This document shows, one piece after another, positions 8,188 to 18,532 of a DNA stretch of 64,000 nt. The stretch covers positions 1,779,501 through 1,843,500 of the forward strand of contig NZ_CP025135.1 of the NCBI RefSeq assembly GCF_002833405.1. The letters run 5' to 3'. The notes beneath the pieces are model-generated. The model had not been told where the DNA came from. It made no database searches and saw only the letters and a program-made list of their open reading frames with translations. Each line of letters opens with the position of its first letter. Positions within the stretch are counted from its first letter, which is position 1. Position numbers and translations under genes: made by a program. This stretch comes from Planococcus sp. MB-3u-03 (lineage in GTDB: Bacteria > Bacillota > Bacilli > Bacillales_A > Planococcaceae).

Positions 8188-11012
8188 TCATTTCGATTTA
8201 GCTAGAGCTTCATCGATGATGCGTGCCTGTTCGACTTTATGTGACTCGCCGTCGCCTTCTGCAGGGCTTTGGCGCTTCATGCGTCCGTAGTATTTCACTT
8301 CTTTGCCATCTGCGAGTTCGCGCAAGTAAGGGTCGGCAAATGACCAAGACCCCATATTTTGCGGCTCTTCCTGGACCCAAGCCAATTCCTTGGCATTCGG
8401 GTAGCGGTCGACAATCGCTTTGATTTTTTCAGCCGGGAACGGATACAACTGCTCGACGCGGACGATATGCGCCCACTCGTAGTCTTTTCCGTCTTTGACG
8501 CGTTCCGCCAAATCGATGGCCATCTTACCGCTAGCGAATAGCAGGCGTTTCACTTTCTTCGCATCCTGCCCCATGCCCGGCTGTTCGATCACTGTCTCGA
8601 ACTTGCCTTCTGCCAATTGATCGACTTCAGCCCCGACGAGCGGGTGTCTCAGAAGTGACTTCGGCGACACGATGATCAATGGGCGGATCGCTTCTTCCCC
8701 AAGCATTTTCGCCTGGCGGCGGAGAATGTGGAAATAGTTTGCTGCGCTGGATAGGTTAGCGACTGTCCAGTTATTTTCTCCAGCCATCTGCAAATAACGC
8801 TCGAGACGTGCACTGGAGTGTTCCGGGCCTTGCCCTTCATAGCCGTGCGGAAGCAGCATAACCAGACCGGATTTTTGGCCCCATTTTGCGCGGCCGGACG
8901 AAATGAATTGGTCGAACATGACTTGTGCCATATTGGCGAAATCTCCATATTGAGCTTCCCAAATGACTAAAGCTTTGTCGTTCTCTACGTTATAGCCGTA
9001 TTCGAAGCCAAGAATAGAAGCTTCACTTAACGGGCTGTTGTAGACGACGAATGATGCTTTCGAGTCGGAAATGTGGTGAAGCGGAACAAGTTCGTTGCCG
9101 TTCTTCTCATCATGCAGCACAAGATGGCGGTGTGCAAAGGTTCCGCGCTGTGCATCTTGCCCTGTGAGGCGGATCGGGTTGCCTTCTTGCAAAATGGCAC
9201 CGAAAGCCAAAGTTTCTGCATGGGCCCAATCGATTTTGCCTTTTCCTTTGAATGGCTCTTCGCGGCGTTTCAGGATGCGCGCCAATTTGCCGAATGCGGA
9301 AAAGTCTTGTGGCCATGACAATAGTTCATTGTTCATCTTTTCAAGGACGTCTTTGCCGACGCCCGTTTCGATTTCCGGGAAACCATTCAAGACAGCTTCC
9401 GGCATCTCTAATTTCGGATGATCGTCGGATTTGTTTTCTTTTACTTTGTCATACGCTTCCTGCATCACTTTTTGGATGTCTGCATCAAGCTCTTTGACTT
9501 CATCTTCTGAAAGCACGCTTTCGGAAGCTAATTGTTTTCCGTACAATTCACGGACCGTATCGTGCTGATGAACGCCGTGATACATCATCGGGTTCGTCAC
9601 TAACGGCTCGTCCATTTCATTATGGCCATAGCGGCGATAGCCGATCAAGTCGATCAGGATGTCCTTGCCGAATTTCTCGCGGTATTCAAACGCGAAGCGG
9701 GCAACAGCTACAACAGCTTCCGGATCGTCTGCATTGACATGAAGTACCGGAACTTCAAAGCCTTTTGCAGGGTCTGATGAATAATGCGTCGAACGGGAAT
9801 CGTGCTGTTCCGTTGTGAAACCGATCAGGTTATTGGCGATGATGTGGATCGATCCGCCCGTCTGGTAACCTTTGATGCGGCTGAAGTTCAAGGTTTCCGT
9901 CACGATGCCTTGCCCTGGGAACGCGGCGTCGCCGTGTACGAGGATTGAATAGGCTTTTTTCGGATCGTGTGATGCCAAGCCGCTCTTGGAAGTCATTTCC
10001 TGTGCAGCACGTGTTTGCCCTGTAACGATCGGGCTTACGACTTCTAGGTGGGACGGGTTATATGCAAGCTTGATCTTCGTTCCTGCTTTGGAACTGTGTG
10101 CAGCACCCATATGGTACTTCACATCGCCGAACCAGCCTTTGGTGATTTCAAGCGATCCGTCTTCCGGAAGGAACGCTTCATCGCCGACATGCGCGAATCC
10201 AGCGAACATCATTTCATACGGTTTATGGAGGATGTGCGTCAATACATTCAAACGCCCACGGTGGGCCATGCCGATCATGATGTTTTCAGTGCCTGCAGAT
10301 TCAGACATGCGGACAAGTTCATCCATCAAGACGACAAGCGAATCGACGCCTTCGATAGAAAAGCGCTTTTGCCCGACAAATGTGCGGTGGACGAACTTCT
10401 CAAATCCTTCAACGCGCGTCAAAAGATCCAATACCTGCTTTTCTTGTCGGCATCGAGTTTCGGCTTCATATCGCCCGCTTCGATTTTCGACTGAATCCAG
10501 CTGCGTTCCTGCGGTTGGATAACATGCGAAAATTCGTAAGCGATTTTGTCCGTGTAAAGCGATTTCAGGTAATTGATTGCATCAAGGCCGTTTTTCACTT
10601 CGGCTGGAGCGTTTTCCAGGATCAAGGATACTGGAACATCCTTCAAATCGGCTTCAGTCAAGCCGTATTTTGAAATTTCCAGTCTTTCCGTATCCCGCGG
10701 CTGGTCTTTCAATGGATAGATATCCGAAGCCAAATGGCCGTGTGCACGGATAGCTTCCGCCAAATTAACCGCTGCGAGCACTTTTTCAAAACGGTTCGGT
10801 TCGACCGCCACACCGGATGCAGCGCCAGTAGCATCGCCTGTCTGTACGGCAGGCTCTGCAGGCGGGCCGTATTGTTTGAATAGCTCTGCAAACTCAGGGT
10901 CGATCAATTCAGGGGATTCCTGGTAAAGGTCGTACATCTCCATCACGTACCCTAAGTTCGGGCCGGTTATGGAATTCCATGGGGATTTTGTGTCCGGTTG
11001 ATTGGTAGACAT
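8188..11012 (-). pseudogene. odhA: 2-oxoglutarate dehydrogenase E1, one-base frameshift as read
   Basis: The thiamine-diphosphate-dependent E1 component that decarboxylates 2-oxoglutarate, about 941 residues once repaired. The N-terminal part reads MSTNQPDTKSPWNSITG and MYDLYQESPELIDPEFAELF; the large remainder includes [23 protein letters not shown] and [12 protein letters not shown]. The break is at 10439-10442, where a run of four A (coding strand) should be five to read DADKKKQVLDLL. Total length is one base short of a multiple of three. RBS GGAGG precedes the ATG at 11012. A functional TCA gene is expected, so this is probably a sequencing indel. Confidence 0.93.
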
Positions 11013-11069
11013 TGAATAACCTCCAACTATTTGCCTTATGGCATTCACTTTTATTTATAGGTCTTTCCT

Positions 11070-11098
11070 ATTTTAGCACGCCCCTCGCCCGACTTAAA
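11070..11098 (-). promoter_or_regulatory. Candidate odhA promoter
   Basis: On the minus strand TTTAAG (11093-11098), 17 bases, then TAAAAT (11070-11075), placed about 58 bases upstream of the odhA start. The -35 is a weak match. Confidence 0.4.
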
Positions 11099-11199
11099 GC
11101 GGCAGGGCTGTAGCGGTACTGAACGAATTTCCATATCAATCTTACTACTTCCACTGAAAAAAACAATGCTTTTGATTGAAAAGATTCAGCTAAAGCGGA

Positions 11200-11213
11200 T
11201 TGAAGCGCTTACA
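11200..11213. promoter_or_regulatory. Possible CcpA (cre-like) site upstream of odhA
   Basis: TTGAAGCGCTTACA agrees with the cre consensus at 12 of 14 positions. It lies about 100 bases upstream of the proposed odhA promoter. TCA genes are often under catabolite control in Bacillales, but the distance makes a direct role uncertain. Confidence 0.3.
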
Positions 11214-11256
11214 TACATGCAAGGGGGCAGAATTTCCGCATTTTAATGGAAGAAAC

Positions 11257-12903
11257 TTATGCCTCACCGTGAAAACAGACAATTCCCCCGCCTTTTTTCT
11301 TTGCCTCATACAGCGCATGATCGGCTTTTTGGATCAGCTCTTCAAACTCGCTGCCGTCTTCGGGATACAAAGCGCTGCCAATTGAGCAAGTCGGGGAGAA
11401 TTGCCGGCCGTTGATGGCCCATCCATCTTTCAAGGTTTGCTGGATGCGAGAAATGATGTTCTCGATCTGTTTGCGGCTGTTGATAGCAGATATGCCCGGC
11501 AGCAGGATGAGGAATTCGTCGCCGCCGATGCGCGCCGCCACATCGTACTTTCGGATGCTGCGCTCAAGTGCGCGGGCGAATTGGTGGATGAATTCGTCGC
11601 CTATTTCGTGACCGTGCAGATCGTTGATTTCCTTGAAGTTATCGCCATCTATGTACAAAACAGCGACTTGGTCTCCCGTCCTGTTGCTTTTTGCTTCCAT
11701 TTCACGGAAATGCTTGACCATCATCCGGCGGTTCGGCAAATTCGTCAACGGGTCGTGATACGCCATATGATGCAATTGCTCTTCCATTTCTTTGCGGTCG
11801 GTGATATCGAATAAGATGGAGAGCATTTGATAGATGCGCCCTTCGACATCAAACAGCGGAATAATCGTGGCATCCACCCAGAACGGCTGGCCATTCTTCT
11901 TCAAGCTGCGCACTTGCCCACGCCAGATCTCGCCTTTTTTCAGGACCGACTGGAGATGGGCGAGCTGCTGGCCGGACATAATGGCTTGGCCGATCGACTG
12001 GATATTCATCCCAGTCAATTCACTGCTTTCAAAGCCCGTCAACTTCTTGAAATTTTCATTGGCAAATTCAATCATACCGGAGATATCCCAAATGAGTACG
12101 AGTGCTGCGTAATTCAGTGCATCTTTGTAGCTTTCCAGAATATTCTCCGTCCGTTTCAGTTCATGCTTCAATAATAATTCGTTCGTTAGCTCACGGAACA
12201 CGACATGAAAAGCGCGGATAATCCCGTTTTCCTTAATCAATGAATAACTGGCCGAAAACTTCGCCTCGCGCCCATCGCTTTTGATGCGGCTCAGGAAAAT
12301 CGAACTTGCTTTATGTGTGCTTGTGCTGTTTTCAAGGAGAAGCTTGCCCATTTCGAAGAATTTCTGCTTGTCTTGCGGAATGTCATCGTAATTGCGGCCG
12401 AGCCATTCCTTACGGTGCACGCCAAAGGTTTTTTCGTAAGCTGGGTTCATATCGAGGATCGTAAAATCGGCTGAGATCATCAACATCGGGTCGACTGAAT
12501 TCTGGACAAGCGATTGATAGAACAGATAATCCTCTTCGATTTTCTTTTGTTCAGTCACATCTCTCGTGATGGCCAGCACGTATTGCACGCCTTCATGCTT
12601 AAATGGGGTCAGCTCGGTTTCCATCGCGGTTCCGCGGTCAGAGAACAAGCTATAGTCCCTGTACAGATGGCGTTCATTGCGCTTGATCGCAATCCGGTAT
12701 TGCTTGTGGATTTCCAGCGCCAATTCCCTGGGCATACACTCTTCTACAGTACGGCCTGTCAAATCGACCCCGAAAATCTCCTGGCAGACCGGATTGACCC
12801 AAGCATAAATAAAGCCGTTGCCCTGTTGTTGCATGAAATAGACCGGGTCGGCCGCTTTTTCGTACAGCATATCCATTTGCTCTTTCGTAAAAGGTCCCGA
12901 CAT
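11257..12903 (-). CDS. PAS-PAS-PAS-GGDEF diguanylate cyclase
   Basis: About 548 residues with no membrane segment: three successive PAS-type sensor domains (about residues 5-110, 125-240 and 250-370), then a GGDEF domain. The active-site motif GGDEF is intact, and an RKYD motif five residues upstream matches the RxxD inhibitory site, so this should be an active, product-inhibited cyclic-di-GMP synthase. No EAL or HD-GYP domain is attached. The start is either ATG at 12903 or GTG at 12912. It is the last gene after murG-dapF, with 18 bases from the dapF stop, so it may be co-transcribed with cell-wall and lysine genes. Confidence 0.9.
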   Translation of the reverse strand: MSGPFTKEQMDMLYEKAADPVYFMQQQGNGFIYAWVNPVCQEIFGVDLTGRTVEECMPRELALEIHKQYRIAIKRNERHLYRDYSLFSDRGTAMETELTPFKHEGVQYVLAITRDVTEQKKIEEDYLFYQSLVQNSVDPMLMISADFTILDMNPAYEKTFGVHRKEWLGRNYDDIPQDKQKFFEMGKLLLENSTSTHKASSIFLSRIKSDGREAKFSASYSLIKENGIIRAFHVVFRELTNELLLKHELKRTENILESYKDALNYAALVLIWDISGMIEFANENFKKLTGFESSELTGMNIQSIGQAIMSGQQLAHLQSVLKKGEIWRGQVRSLKKNGQPFWVDATIIPLFDVEGRIYQMLSILFDITDRKEMEEQLHHMAYHDPLTNLPNRRMMVKHFREMEAKSNRTGDQVAVLYIDGDNFKEINDLHGHEIGDEFIHQFARALERSIRKYDVAARIGGDEFLILLPGISAINSRKQIENIISRIQQTLKDGWAINGRQFSPTCSIGSALYPEDGSEFEELIQKADHALYEAKKKGGGIVCFHGEA

Positions 12904-12921
12904 CGAATCCACCGCTTTCTG

Positions 12922-13869
12922 TTATCTCAGCTCTGCTGTCGCACCGCTGATTTTCTCAATGAATCTTTCATAAGCCGGCTGCTCATCCGACTGGTTCATC
13001 AGTTCCAGCTCGCCGCCTGCTGAAGCAGTGCCGGCACGGAAGCGATAAACGCCCAGATATGTCGCATTGCCGCTCAATTTCAATTGATACTGACCGTCCG
13101 CGGATTTTACCGAACAGTTAACCATACCACCTGGGTTAAAGACGGAAACGTCACCGAACGGGACGAGCCCCGCAAGACAGCTGACCAAAGCGGATGCCGT
13201 CATGGCCGTCCCGCAGGCGTCCGTAAAGCCGACGCCTCTCTCGTAAGTCCGGACAAAAATTTCTTCTTTTAATGGCGTCACATAACTTAAATTGACCCCG
13301 TCCGGAAAATAGGGATTGTCGCCGTTAAAATAAGCGGCCCATTTTTCCTGATGGGATGGGTGTTGCTGCAAGTCCTTGCCGACGATCCCGATCAGGTGAG
13401 GGTTCGGCACGGCAACTGCCGTAAACGGAATGTCAGCACCCACGAATGGCAACGCACGTTGGCGCCATTCCGTATGCTGATCGAACATCATCGGCAAATC
13501 GGCAAGCTGGAAAGACACCGGTGAAATTTCAACACCGTACATGTTTACGCCGGCGTCGACTTCCTGTTCTTTTTGCACCGCCAAATCCGCTTTCATCGTT
13601 TCGATTACGGCCTGTTCGATGCCTTCCCGTTCGCAAACATAGCGCGCGACGCAGCGCAAACCATTGCCGCACATGGAAGCTTCGGAACCGTCCGTATTGA
13701 AGACACGCATTTTCGCATCAGCGTGTGTGGATGGGGAGACGGTCAAGAGGCCGTCTATTTCCGGATCAAGTGCCGCCAGCCGCTTCGTTAATTGCGGAAA
13801 ATCCTCGCGGTCGCTTCCTTCATAGAGGAAAAATGTATTCATTGAACCGTGTACTTTCAGTAATTCCAT
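12922..13869 (-). CDS. dapF: Diaminopimelate epimerase
   Basis: A 315-residue two-domain epimerase converting LL- to meso-diaminopimelate in lysine synthesis. Both catalytic cysteine regions are visible: MCGNGLRCVARY (about residue 67) and TDACGTAMTAS (about residue 218). The N-terminal motif reads KVHGSMNTFFLYE, a variant of the usual HGxGNDF. The family is about 275-330 residues. The ATG at 13869 is preceded by GAGGTG. It follows murG by 23 bases and precedes the diguanylate cyclase. Confidence 0.9.
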   Translation of the reverse strand: MELLKVHGSMNTFFLYEGSDREDFPQLTKRLAALDPEIDGLLTVSPSTHADAKMRVFNTDGSEASMCGNGLRCVARYVCEREGIEQAVIETMKADLAVQKEQEVDAGVNMYGVEISPVSFQLADLPMMFDQHTEWRQRALPFVGADIPFTAVAVPNPHLIGIVGKDLQQHPSHQEKWAAYFNGDNPYFPDGVNLSYVTPLKEEIFVRTYERGVGFTDACGTAMTASALVSCLAGLVPFGDVSVFNPGGMVNCSVKSADGQYQLKLSGNATYLGVYRFRAGTASAGGELELMNQSDEQPAYERFIEKISGATAELR

Positions 13870-13892
13870 AACGACACCTCTTCAGCTCGAGT

Positions 13893-14964
13893 TTATTTTG
13901 CGTGGGCAGCCACCAATTTCGCCATTTCATAGGCGGTTTTCGGCGGTTCTGCTTCAGTCATTGCGTGGATCAATTGCTCTTCTTCAGCTACCAGGCGCTC
14001 AATCGCTGCCATGAAGCTTTGTGCATTCACTTGTTCTTCCTCAAGCACATGGGCAAAGCCTTGCGCTTCGAACAAATTGGCATTTAAGATCTGGTCCCCG
14101 CGGCTTTTTTGTTTCGATAAAGGAATGAGCAGCATCGGCTTTTTCAACGCCAAAAATTCAAAGATCGAATTCGATCCTGCCCGGGAAACGACAAGGTCCG
14201 TCAAATGCAAAAGATGCGACAATTCATGCGTCACATATTCAAACTGGCAATACTGTGCGTGGCCTTCAAGGCGATCATCGATATTGCCTTTTCCACATAA
14301 ATGAATGATATTGAATTGCTTCGTCAACGTATCCAGGTTTTCGCGCACCGCATCATTGATGAGCGAAGACCCTTGGCTTCCGCCCATGATCATCAATACT
14401 TTATGGGTATTGTCGAAATGGCATAATTCCTGCCGTTCGCGGCTGAGCCGTCGAGCAATTCGCTGCGGATGACCGAGCCCGTGCAAGTCGATTTCTCTTT
14501 CGGCACATGGCTCATCGTTTCCTTGAAGACCGTAAAGATATGGTCCGCAAAGGGAATTGCCAATTATTCGCAAGGCCGGGCGTGACATCGGATTCGTGAA
14601 TGATGACAGGCACGCCTGCCAAACGGCCCGCCATCGCGACCGGTACCGAGACGAAACCGCCTTTTGAAAAGATTGCGACCGGCTTCACTTTGCGGATAAT
14701 GTTTAAGGCTTGCGTCAATCCTGCCCCGACACGGAACGGATCCGTGAAGTTCTTCATGGAGAAATAACGGCGCAGTTTGCCGCTTGAAATGGCGTGATAG
14801 GTGATCTCCGGATACGAATCGCGGATCAATTCGTTTTCAATCCCTCTTTGGAGCCGATATATTCAACGCGGAACCCGAGTTTTCCAGTTCGGAATGATTG
14901 CCTGATTTAATGAAACATGGCCAGCTGTCCCGCCGCCCGTTAAAATGATTGTCTTGTTTTCCAT
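13893..14964 (-). pseudogene. murG: MurG-like UDP-GlcNAc:lipid I glycosyltransferase, several frameshifts as read
   Basis: The glycosyltransferase that forms lipid II from lipid I at the membrane. Conserved pieces occur in order but in different frames: TIILTGGGTAGHVSLN at the start, then SKGGFVSVPVAMA and PVIIHESDVTPGLAN, then MIMGGSQGSS, SRAGSNSIFEFLALKKPMLLIPLS. At least four indels are needed (near 14916, 14850, 14560-14575 and 14440). The start ATG at 14964 follows AGGAGAG. It lies upstream of dapF. Placement near odhA/odhB recalls Staphylococcus. Whether this is an essential gene with sequencing errors or a decayed second copy cannot be told from the window alone. Confidence 0.82.
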
Positions 14965-15073
14965 CTGTTGTCCGACTCTCCTACTATGCGCATATGTGTC
15001 TTCATCACTTTGCACGGTTTGTGTGATATACTCGTTTTATTTGGTATTGCAAGTGTATTGGGAGGCTATGTAT

Positions 15074-16414
15074 ATGTACGAAACAGAAACGACTCAAGAA
15101 AACTCAAATTGTTAATGAAAATCGTCCTGCCGATTCTCATCACCCAAGTCGCTATGTATATGGTGACTTTTTCGATATTTACATGACCGCCCGCTACGGG
15201 ACCGAGGATCTTGCCGGCGTGTCGATCGGATCCTCTTTTGGGTTCCGGTGTATATCGGACTTGCCGGCATCCTCATGTCCATTACCCAATTGTAGCACAA
15301 TTGATGGGGCCAAGAAAAAGATGGCGTGAAAGACGCCGTACAGCAAGGGATTTACTTGGCGGCCATCCTGGCGGCAATCGTCTTCGCCTTTTCTTCTTCG
15401 GCATCGACTGGCTGCTCGGCTTTATGGACCTCGAGCCAGCTGTCAACGACGTAGCCAGCCGCTATATTTTGCGATGAGCTTAGGGCTGGTGCCGCTGTTC
15501 GCCTATAATGCGCTGCGTTCGTATATCGACGCGCTCGGCGCCACGCGCGTGACGATGTTCATCACGCTGATGTCGGCACCGATCAATGTATTCTTCAATT
15601 ATTTGCTGATTTTCGGAAACTTCGGCTTCCTGAACTCGGCGGCCCGGGTGCCGGGATGGCTTCGGCGATCACGTATTGGCTCGTGCTGGCGATTGCCGCG
15701 TTCATCATCCACACGAATGAACCGTTCAAGTCATTCGGGATTTTCCGCAAATGGGCGCGCCCTTCCTTAAGTAGATGGAAAGAGATCACGGGCATCGGCG
15801 TGCCGATAGGCATTTCGATCTTCGCCGAAACAAGCATCTTTTCTGCGGTCACGTTCATGATGTCTGTGTACGGGACGATCACCATCGCTGCCCACCAAAT
15901 CGCCTTGAACTTTGCATCGCTCCTCTATATGCTGCCGCTCAGCATCTCGATGGGCGCAACGATACTGGTCGGGTTTGAAGTCGGGGCAAAACGTGCTGCA
16001 CATGCCAAGCAATACAGCTGGCTTGGCGTCGCGGCAGCCGTGACGCTCAGTGTCATCTCGTCGGGCATCCTGTACTTCCTGCGGGAACCGATCGCCGAGT
16101 TGTATTCATCCGACCCCGCCGTCATCGGGCTCGCTGTCCAGTTCCTGATCTTCGCTGCCTTGTTCCAAGTGTCGGACGCTGTCCAAGCTCCGGTACAAGG
16201 GGCGTTGCGCGGCTATAAGGACGTCAATATCACATTCATCATGGCGCTCATTTCCTATTGGGTCATCGGGCTGCCTTCAGGCTATCTGTTCGCCACGTTC
16301 ACCGATCTCGGTGCATTCGGCTATTGGGTCGGCCTGATCGCCGGACTCACTGCAGGCGCCATCACCTTATCGATCCGCTTGTTGATCATCCAGAAAAAAC
16401 TGGCTGACCACTGA
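15074..16414 (+). pseudogene. MATE-family efflux transporter, N-terminal half frameshifted as read
   Basis: A 12-helix multidrug and toxin extrusion protein of the NorM/YojI type, using an ion gradient to export cationic compounds. Repaired translation starts METE-like after GGAGG at 15061-15065, then KLLMKIVLPILITQVAMYMV. Several single-base indels lie between 15100 and 15640; the C-terminal 250 residues from 15656 are uninterrupted. The first indel is one A missing in the codons for EKLKLL. It is divergent from murG with about 110 bases between them. In B. subtilis yojI also lies near the odh/yoj genes. Followed by a long terminator. Confidence 0.82.
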
Positions 16415-16500
16415 TAAATCGCAGTGGCAAAAGGTTAGAAGCATCAAGGTCAGATCAAAGCCATCGAATCGCTCTGTCACTGCCTATATCTATAAGATAA

Positions 16501-16567
16501 AAAAACACCTTTCACTGAAAATCGGGTATGAAAATACCAGCCACTCAGTGCAAAGGTGTTTTTTTAT
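16501..16567 (+). terminator. Long nested terminator after the MATE gene
   Basis: Outer stem AACACCTTT with AAAGGTGTT plus CACTGA with TCAGTG, and a nested inner hairpin GGTAT-GAAA-ATACC, followed by seven T. A run of A on the left allows use from either side. Confidence 0.8.
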
Positions 16568-16734
16568 TGGACGGGCCAGTTATTTGATAGAATTTGAGAT
16601 AAATACAACTGAGCGGATTTCTTAAGGTTAAAACAGATAGCTGTGTTTTAAAAGCGCTGGATCGGAGAATTAATAAAGTAAACTACCTTTAGCGGTTGAA
16701 TGCAGTCGACATCAAACGACGGGAGGCTCAACTA

Positions 16735-17295
16735 ATGAAACAAGTTTTATTCATCCATAGTGCCGGCCCACAAGGAGAGCAAGAAGGCAGTTCGGGGCTG
16801 CTGCAGTATTTGAAGCAACAATTAGACGCCGAATTCCAGGTAATTGCACCAAAAATGACTCATCCTGAAGACCCGCATTACTTGCCTTGGAAACACGTAT
16901 TAAAAAAAGAAATCGAATCATTGAACGATGGCGCAATTGTGGTAACCCACTCACTCGGAGGTTCGGTTTTGTTTAAATTTTTATCAGAACAAGCTCCTCG
17001 AAAGTCATTTGCTAAAATCATCACTGTCGCAGCACCGTATTGGGAAATCAATTCGCAATGGGCAGTCGAAGAGTTTTTACTGGAAAAGGATTTTGGTTCT
17101 CATATTGAGCCCTTACCGGAAGTCGTTCTTTTCCATAGCGCTGGCGATCCCATTGTCCCTTTCAGCCATTCACAAAAATACTCAGAGAAACTGTCGAATG
17201 CGACATTGAGAAAACTTCCCGGAAATGATCACCTGTTCCCAAATGGGATAAGCGGGCTTGTCTCGGAAATCAGAAAAACAGAGAGTGGAAACTGA
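16735..17295 (+). CDS. Small alpha/beta hydrolase, RBBP9/YdeN type
   Basis: A 186-residue serine hydrolase-like protein. The nucleophile elbow reads THSLGGS, with a likely acid in SAGDPIVPF and a histidine in GNDHLF, matching the RBBP9/YdeN family in size and layout. The cellular substrate is unknown. The ATG at 16735 is chosen for the GGGAGG site 8-9 bases upstream. It stands alone between two terminators, and its codon use is somewhat AT-richer than its neighbours. Confidence 0.8.
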   Translation: MKQVLFIHSAGPQGEQEGSSGLLQYLKQQLDAEFQVIAPKMTHPEDPHYLPWKHVLKKEIESLNDGAIVVTHSLGGSVLFKFLSEQAPRKSFAKIITVAAPYWEINSQWAVEEFLLEKDFGSHIEPLPEVVLFHSAGDPIVPFSHSQKYSEKLSNATLRKLPGNDHLFPNGISGLVSEIRKTESGN

Positions 17296-17303
17296 TAATT
17301 TAT

Positions 17304-17335
17304 AAAAAAAAAGCTACCGGAGCATTCCCGGTAGC
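17304..17335 (-). terminator. Terminator of the CobW operon
   Basis: Stem of GCTACCGG with CCGGTAGC around a 7-nt loop, followed on the minus strand by nine T. It lies in the 3' region of the convergent hydrolase gene. Confidence 0.75.
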
Positions 17336-17343
17336 CTGAACAG

Positions 17344-17373
17344 CTTGCCGCTCAATGAGCGGCAAGTTTTTTA
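17344..17373 (+). terminator. Terminator of the hydrolase gene, inside the opposing coding sequence
   Basis: CTTGCCGCTC pairs with GAGCGGCAAG around AAT, then six T. The hairpin overlaps the last codons and stop of the minus-strand gene at 17352. Confidence 0.75.
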
Positions 17374-17591
17374 TATAGCTGGATTAATTTTGTTTTTTCA
17401 TCTTCCGTAAGCGCCGACTCCCCAATCCGTTCGACCGCCAACTCCAGCTTTTCTTCCACTGATTTACGGACGCGTGGATGGGTCAATTCGTCGTTCAGTT
17501 CTACGCGTATGCTTGTCTCCAACTCGTCTTGCGTCGTGATGCGCTGGACGCCTTGCCGGTCTGGCCATAGCCGTTTATACGCCTCGATCAT
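17352..17591 (-). CDS. 79-residue hypothetical protein coupled to CobW
   Basis: No family recognised. The 79-residue protein is charged and helical (DELETSIRVELNDELTHP, EEKLELAVERIGE), with no cysteines or membrane segment. Its ATG overlaps the stop codon of the CobW-like gene (ATGA), so translation is probably coupled and the two may work together. The last codons form the stem of the plus-strand terminator of the converging gene. Confidence 0.65.
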   Translation of the reverse strand: MIEAYKRLWPDRQGVQRITTQDELETSIRVELNDELTHPRVRKSVEEKLELAVERIGESALTEDEKTKLIQLYKKLAAH

Positions 17592-18469
17592 GGCATTGCC
17601 AGCTCCTCAAGGTTTTCACCGATCAGCACAATCTGGTTGCGCAGCTTCATGTATTCTGGCAGCCATTGCACCATGCCGTAAGCGTACTGGAAAGAATGCG
17701 GATAGCTATGGCCTGAGAGCGTAAGATAGCCTTTGATGCGGTAGACCGTATCCGGCAAATTGCGCAGCCATTCCTCAAACGCTTCCCGTTCGATTGGCTC
17801 ATCAAATGACACGATCTTCGTCTGCAAATTCAATTTTGACACCGGTGCCTGTTCGACAGGCCCACGCTCTGCGGGGCTGATGGATTCAAGCAATTTTAGC
17901 GGCACTTTGGCATGGACCGTCTGGACGATACGCGCCGTCGGATTGATTTGCTGGATCTCAAAAATCGCCTGGCTTTGTTCCGATTCGCTCAGCAAATCGG
18001 TTTTGTTGGCCAATAGTAAATCAGCATGGCGAATCTGTTCGATGAACAGCGAGCGAATTTGCGGAGACAATTGCTGGCGCTCTAAAAAGCGTTTGCTGTC
18101 CGCCACTGTGACAATGCCGCGGAAGTTCAAGCGCTCCGCGAACAGCGGCGAAAATATCGCGTCGAGCGCTTCGACAGGATGTGCCGCTCCTGTCGTTTCA
18201 ATCAGCAACACATCAAATTCCGACTCCGCGAGCAAAGTCTGGATCTGCGCTTCCGATTTTTCCGAGCCGCTGCAGCAAATGCAGCCATCCAGGATTTCCT
18301 TAAGCGGCACCCCGTCCCCGACTTCTTCGGAATCGAAATTCATCGATCCGAGTTCATTCATGAACACTGCCGGCTTCAAGCCTTTTTCTTTAAATTCCAT
18401 AATCATCTTCTTCAGCAAGGTCGTTTTCCCGCTGCCGAGAAATCCGCTGAACAAATACACATCAACCAT
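17588..18469 (-). CDS. CobW/P47K-family GTP-dependent metallochaperone
   Basis: A 293-residue G3E-family GTPase. The Walker A motif is GFLGSGKTTLL, the switch region contains the metal-binding GCICCS motif (CxCC), and NKTD is the guanine-specificity motif. The C-terminal CobW domain follows. Members insert or deliver zinc or cobalt to client enzymes. The start MVDVYLF (18469) is preferred for its AAGGGTGAG site over an ATG nine codons upstream. The only co-transcribed gene is the 79-residue protein downstream. No Zur box was identified. Confidence 0.88.
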   Translation of the reverse strand: MVDVYLFSGFLGSGKTTLLKKMIMEFKEKGLKPAVFMNELGSMNFDSEEVGDGVPLKEILDGCICCSGSEKSEAQIQTLLAESEFDVLLIETTGAAHPVEALDAIFSPLFAERLNFRGIVTVADSKRFLERQQLSPQIRSLFIEQIRHADLLLANKTDLLSESEQSQAIFEIQQINPTARIVQTVHAKVPLKLLESISPAERGPVEQAPVSKLNLQTKIVSFDEPIEREAFEEWLRNLPDTVYRIKGYLTLSGHSYPHSFQYAYGMVQWLPEYMKLRNQIVLIGENLEELAMP

Positions 18470-18496
18470 CAACTCACCCTTTCTCTCCTTATGCAA

Positions 18497-18524
18497 GAAA
18501 AGGCCCGCCGGAAGCGGGCCTTTT
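18497..18524 (-). terminator. Terminator of the carboxyl-terminal protease gene
   Basis: Stem GAAAAGGCCCGC with GCGGGCCTTTTC, loop CGGAA, right after the stop codon of the protease gene. Confidence 0.8.
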
Positions 18525-18532
18525 CAACAAAC

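Noticed and set aside
10420..10460. Programmed frameshifting in odhA
   Set aside because: No slippery heptamer with downstream structure, the family never uses it, and the same one-A loss recurs in unrelated genes.
11013..11256. Riboswitch upstream of odhA
   Set aside because: The spacer shows no conserved riboswitch core; only a weak promoter and a cre-like site.
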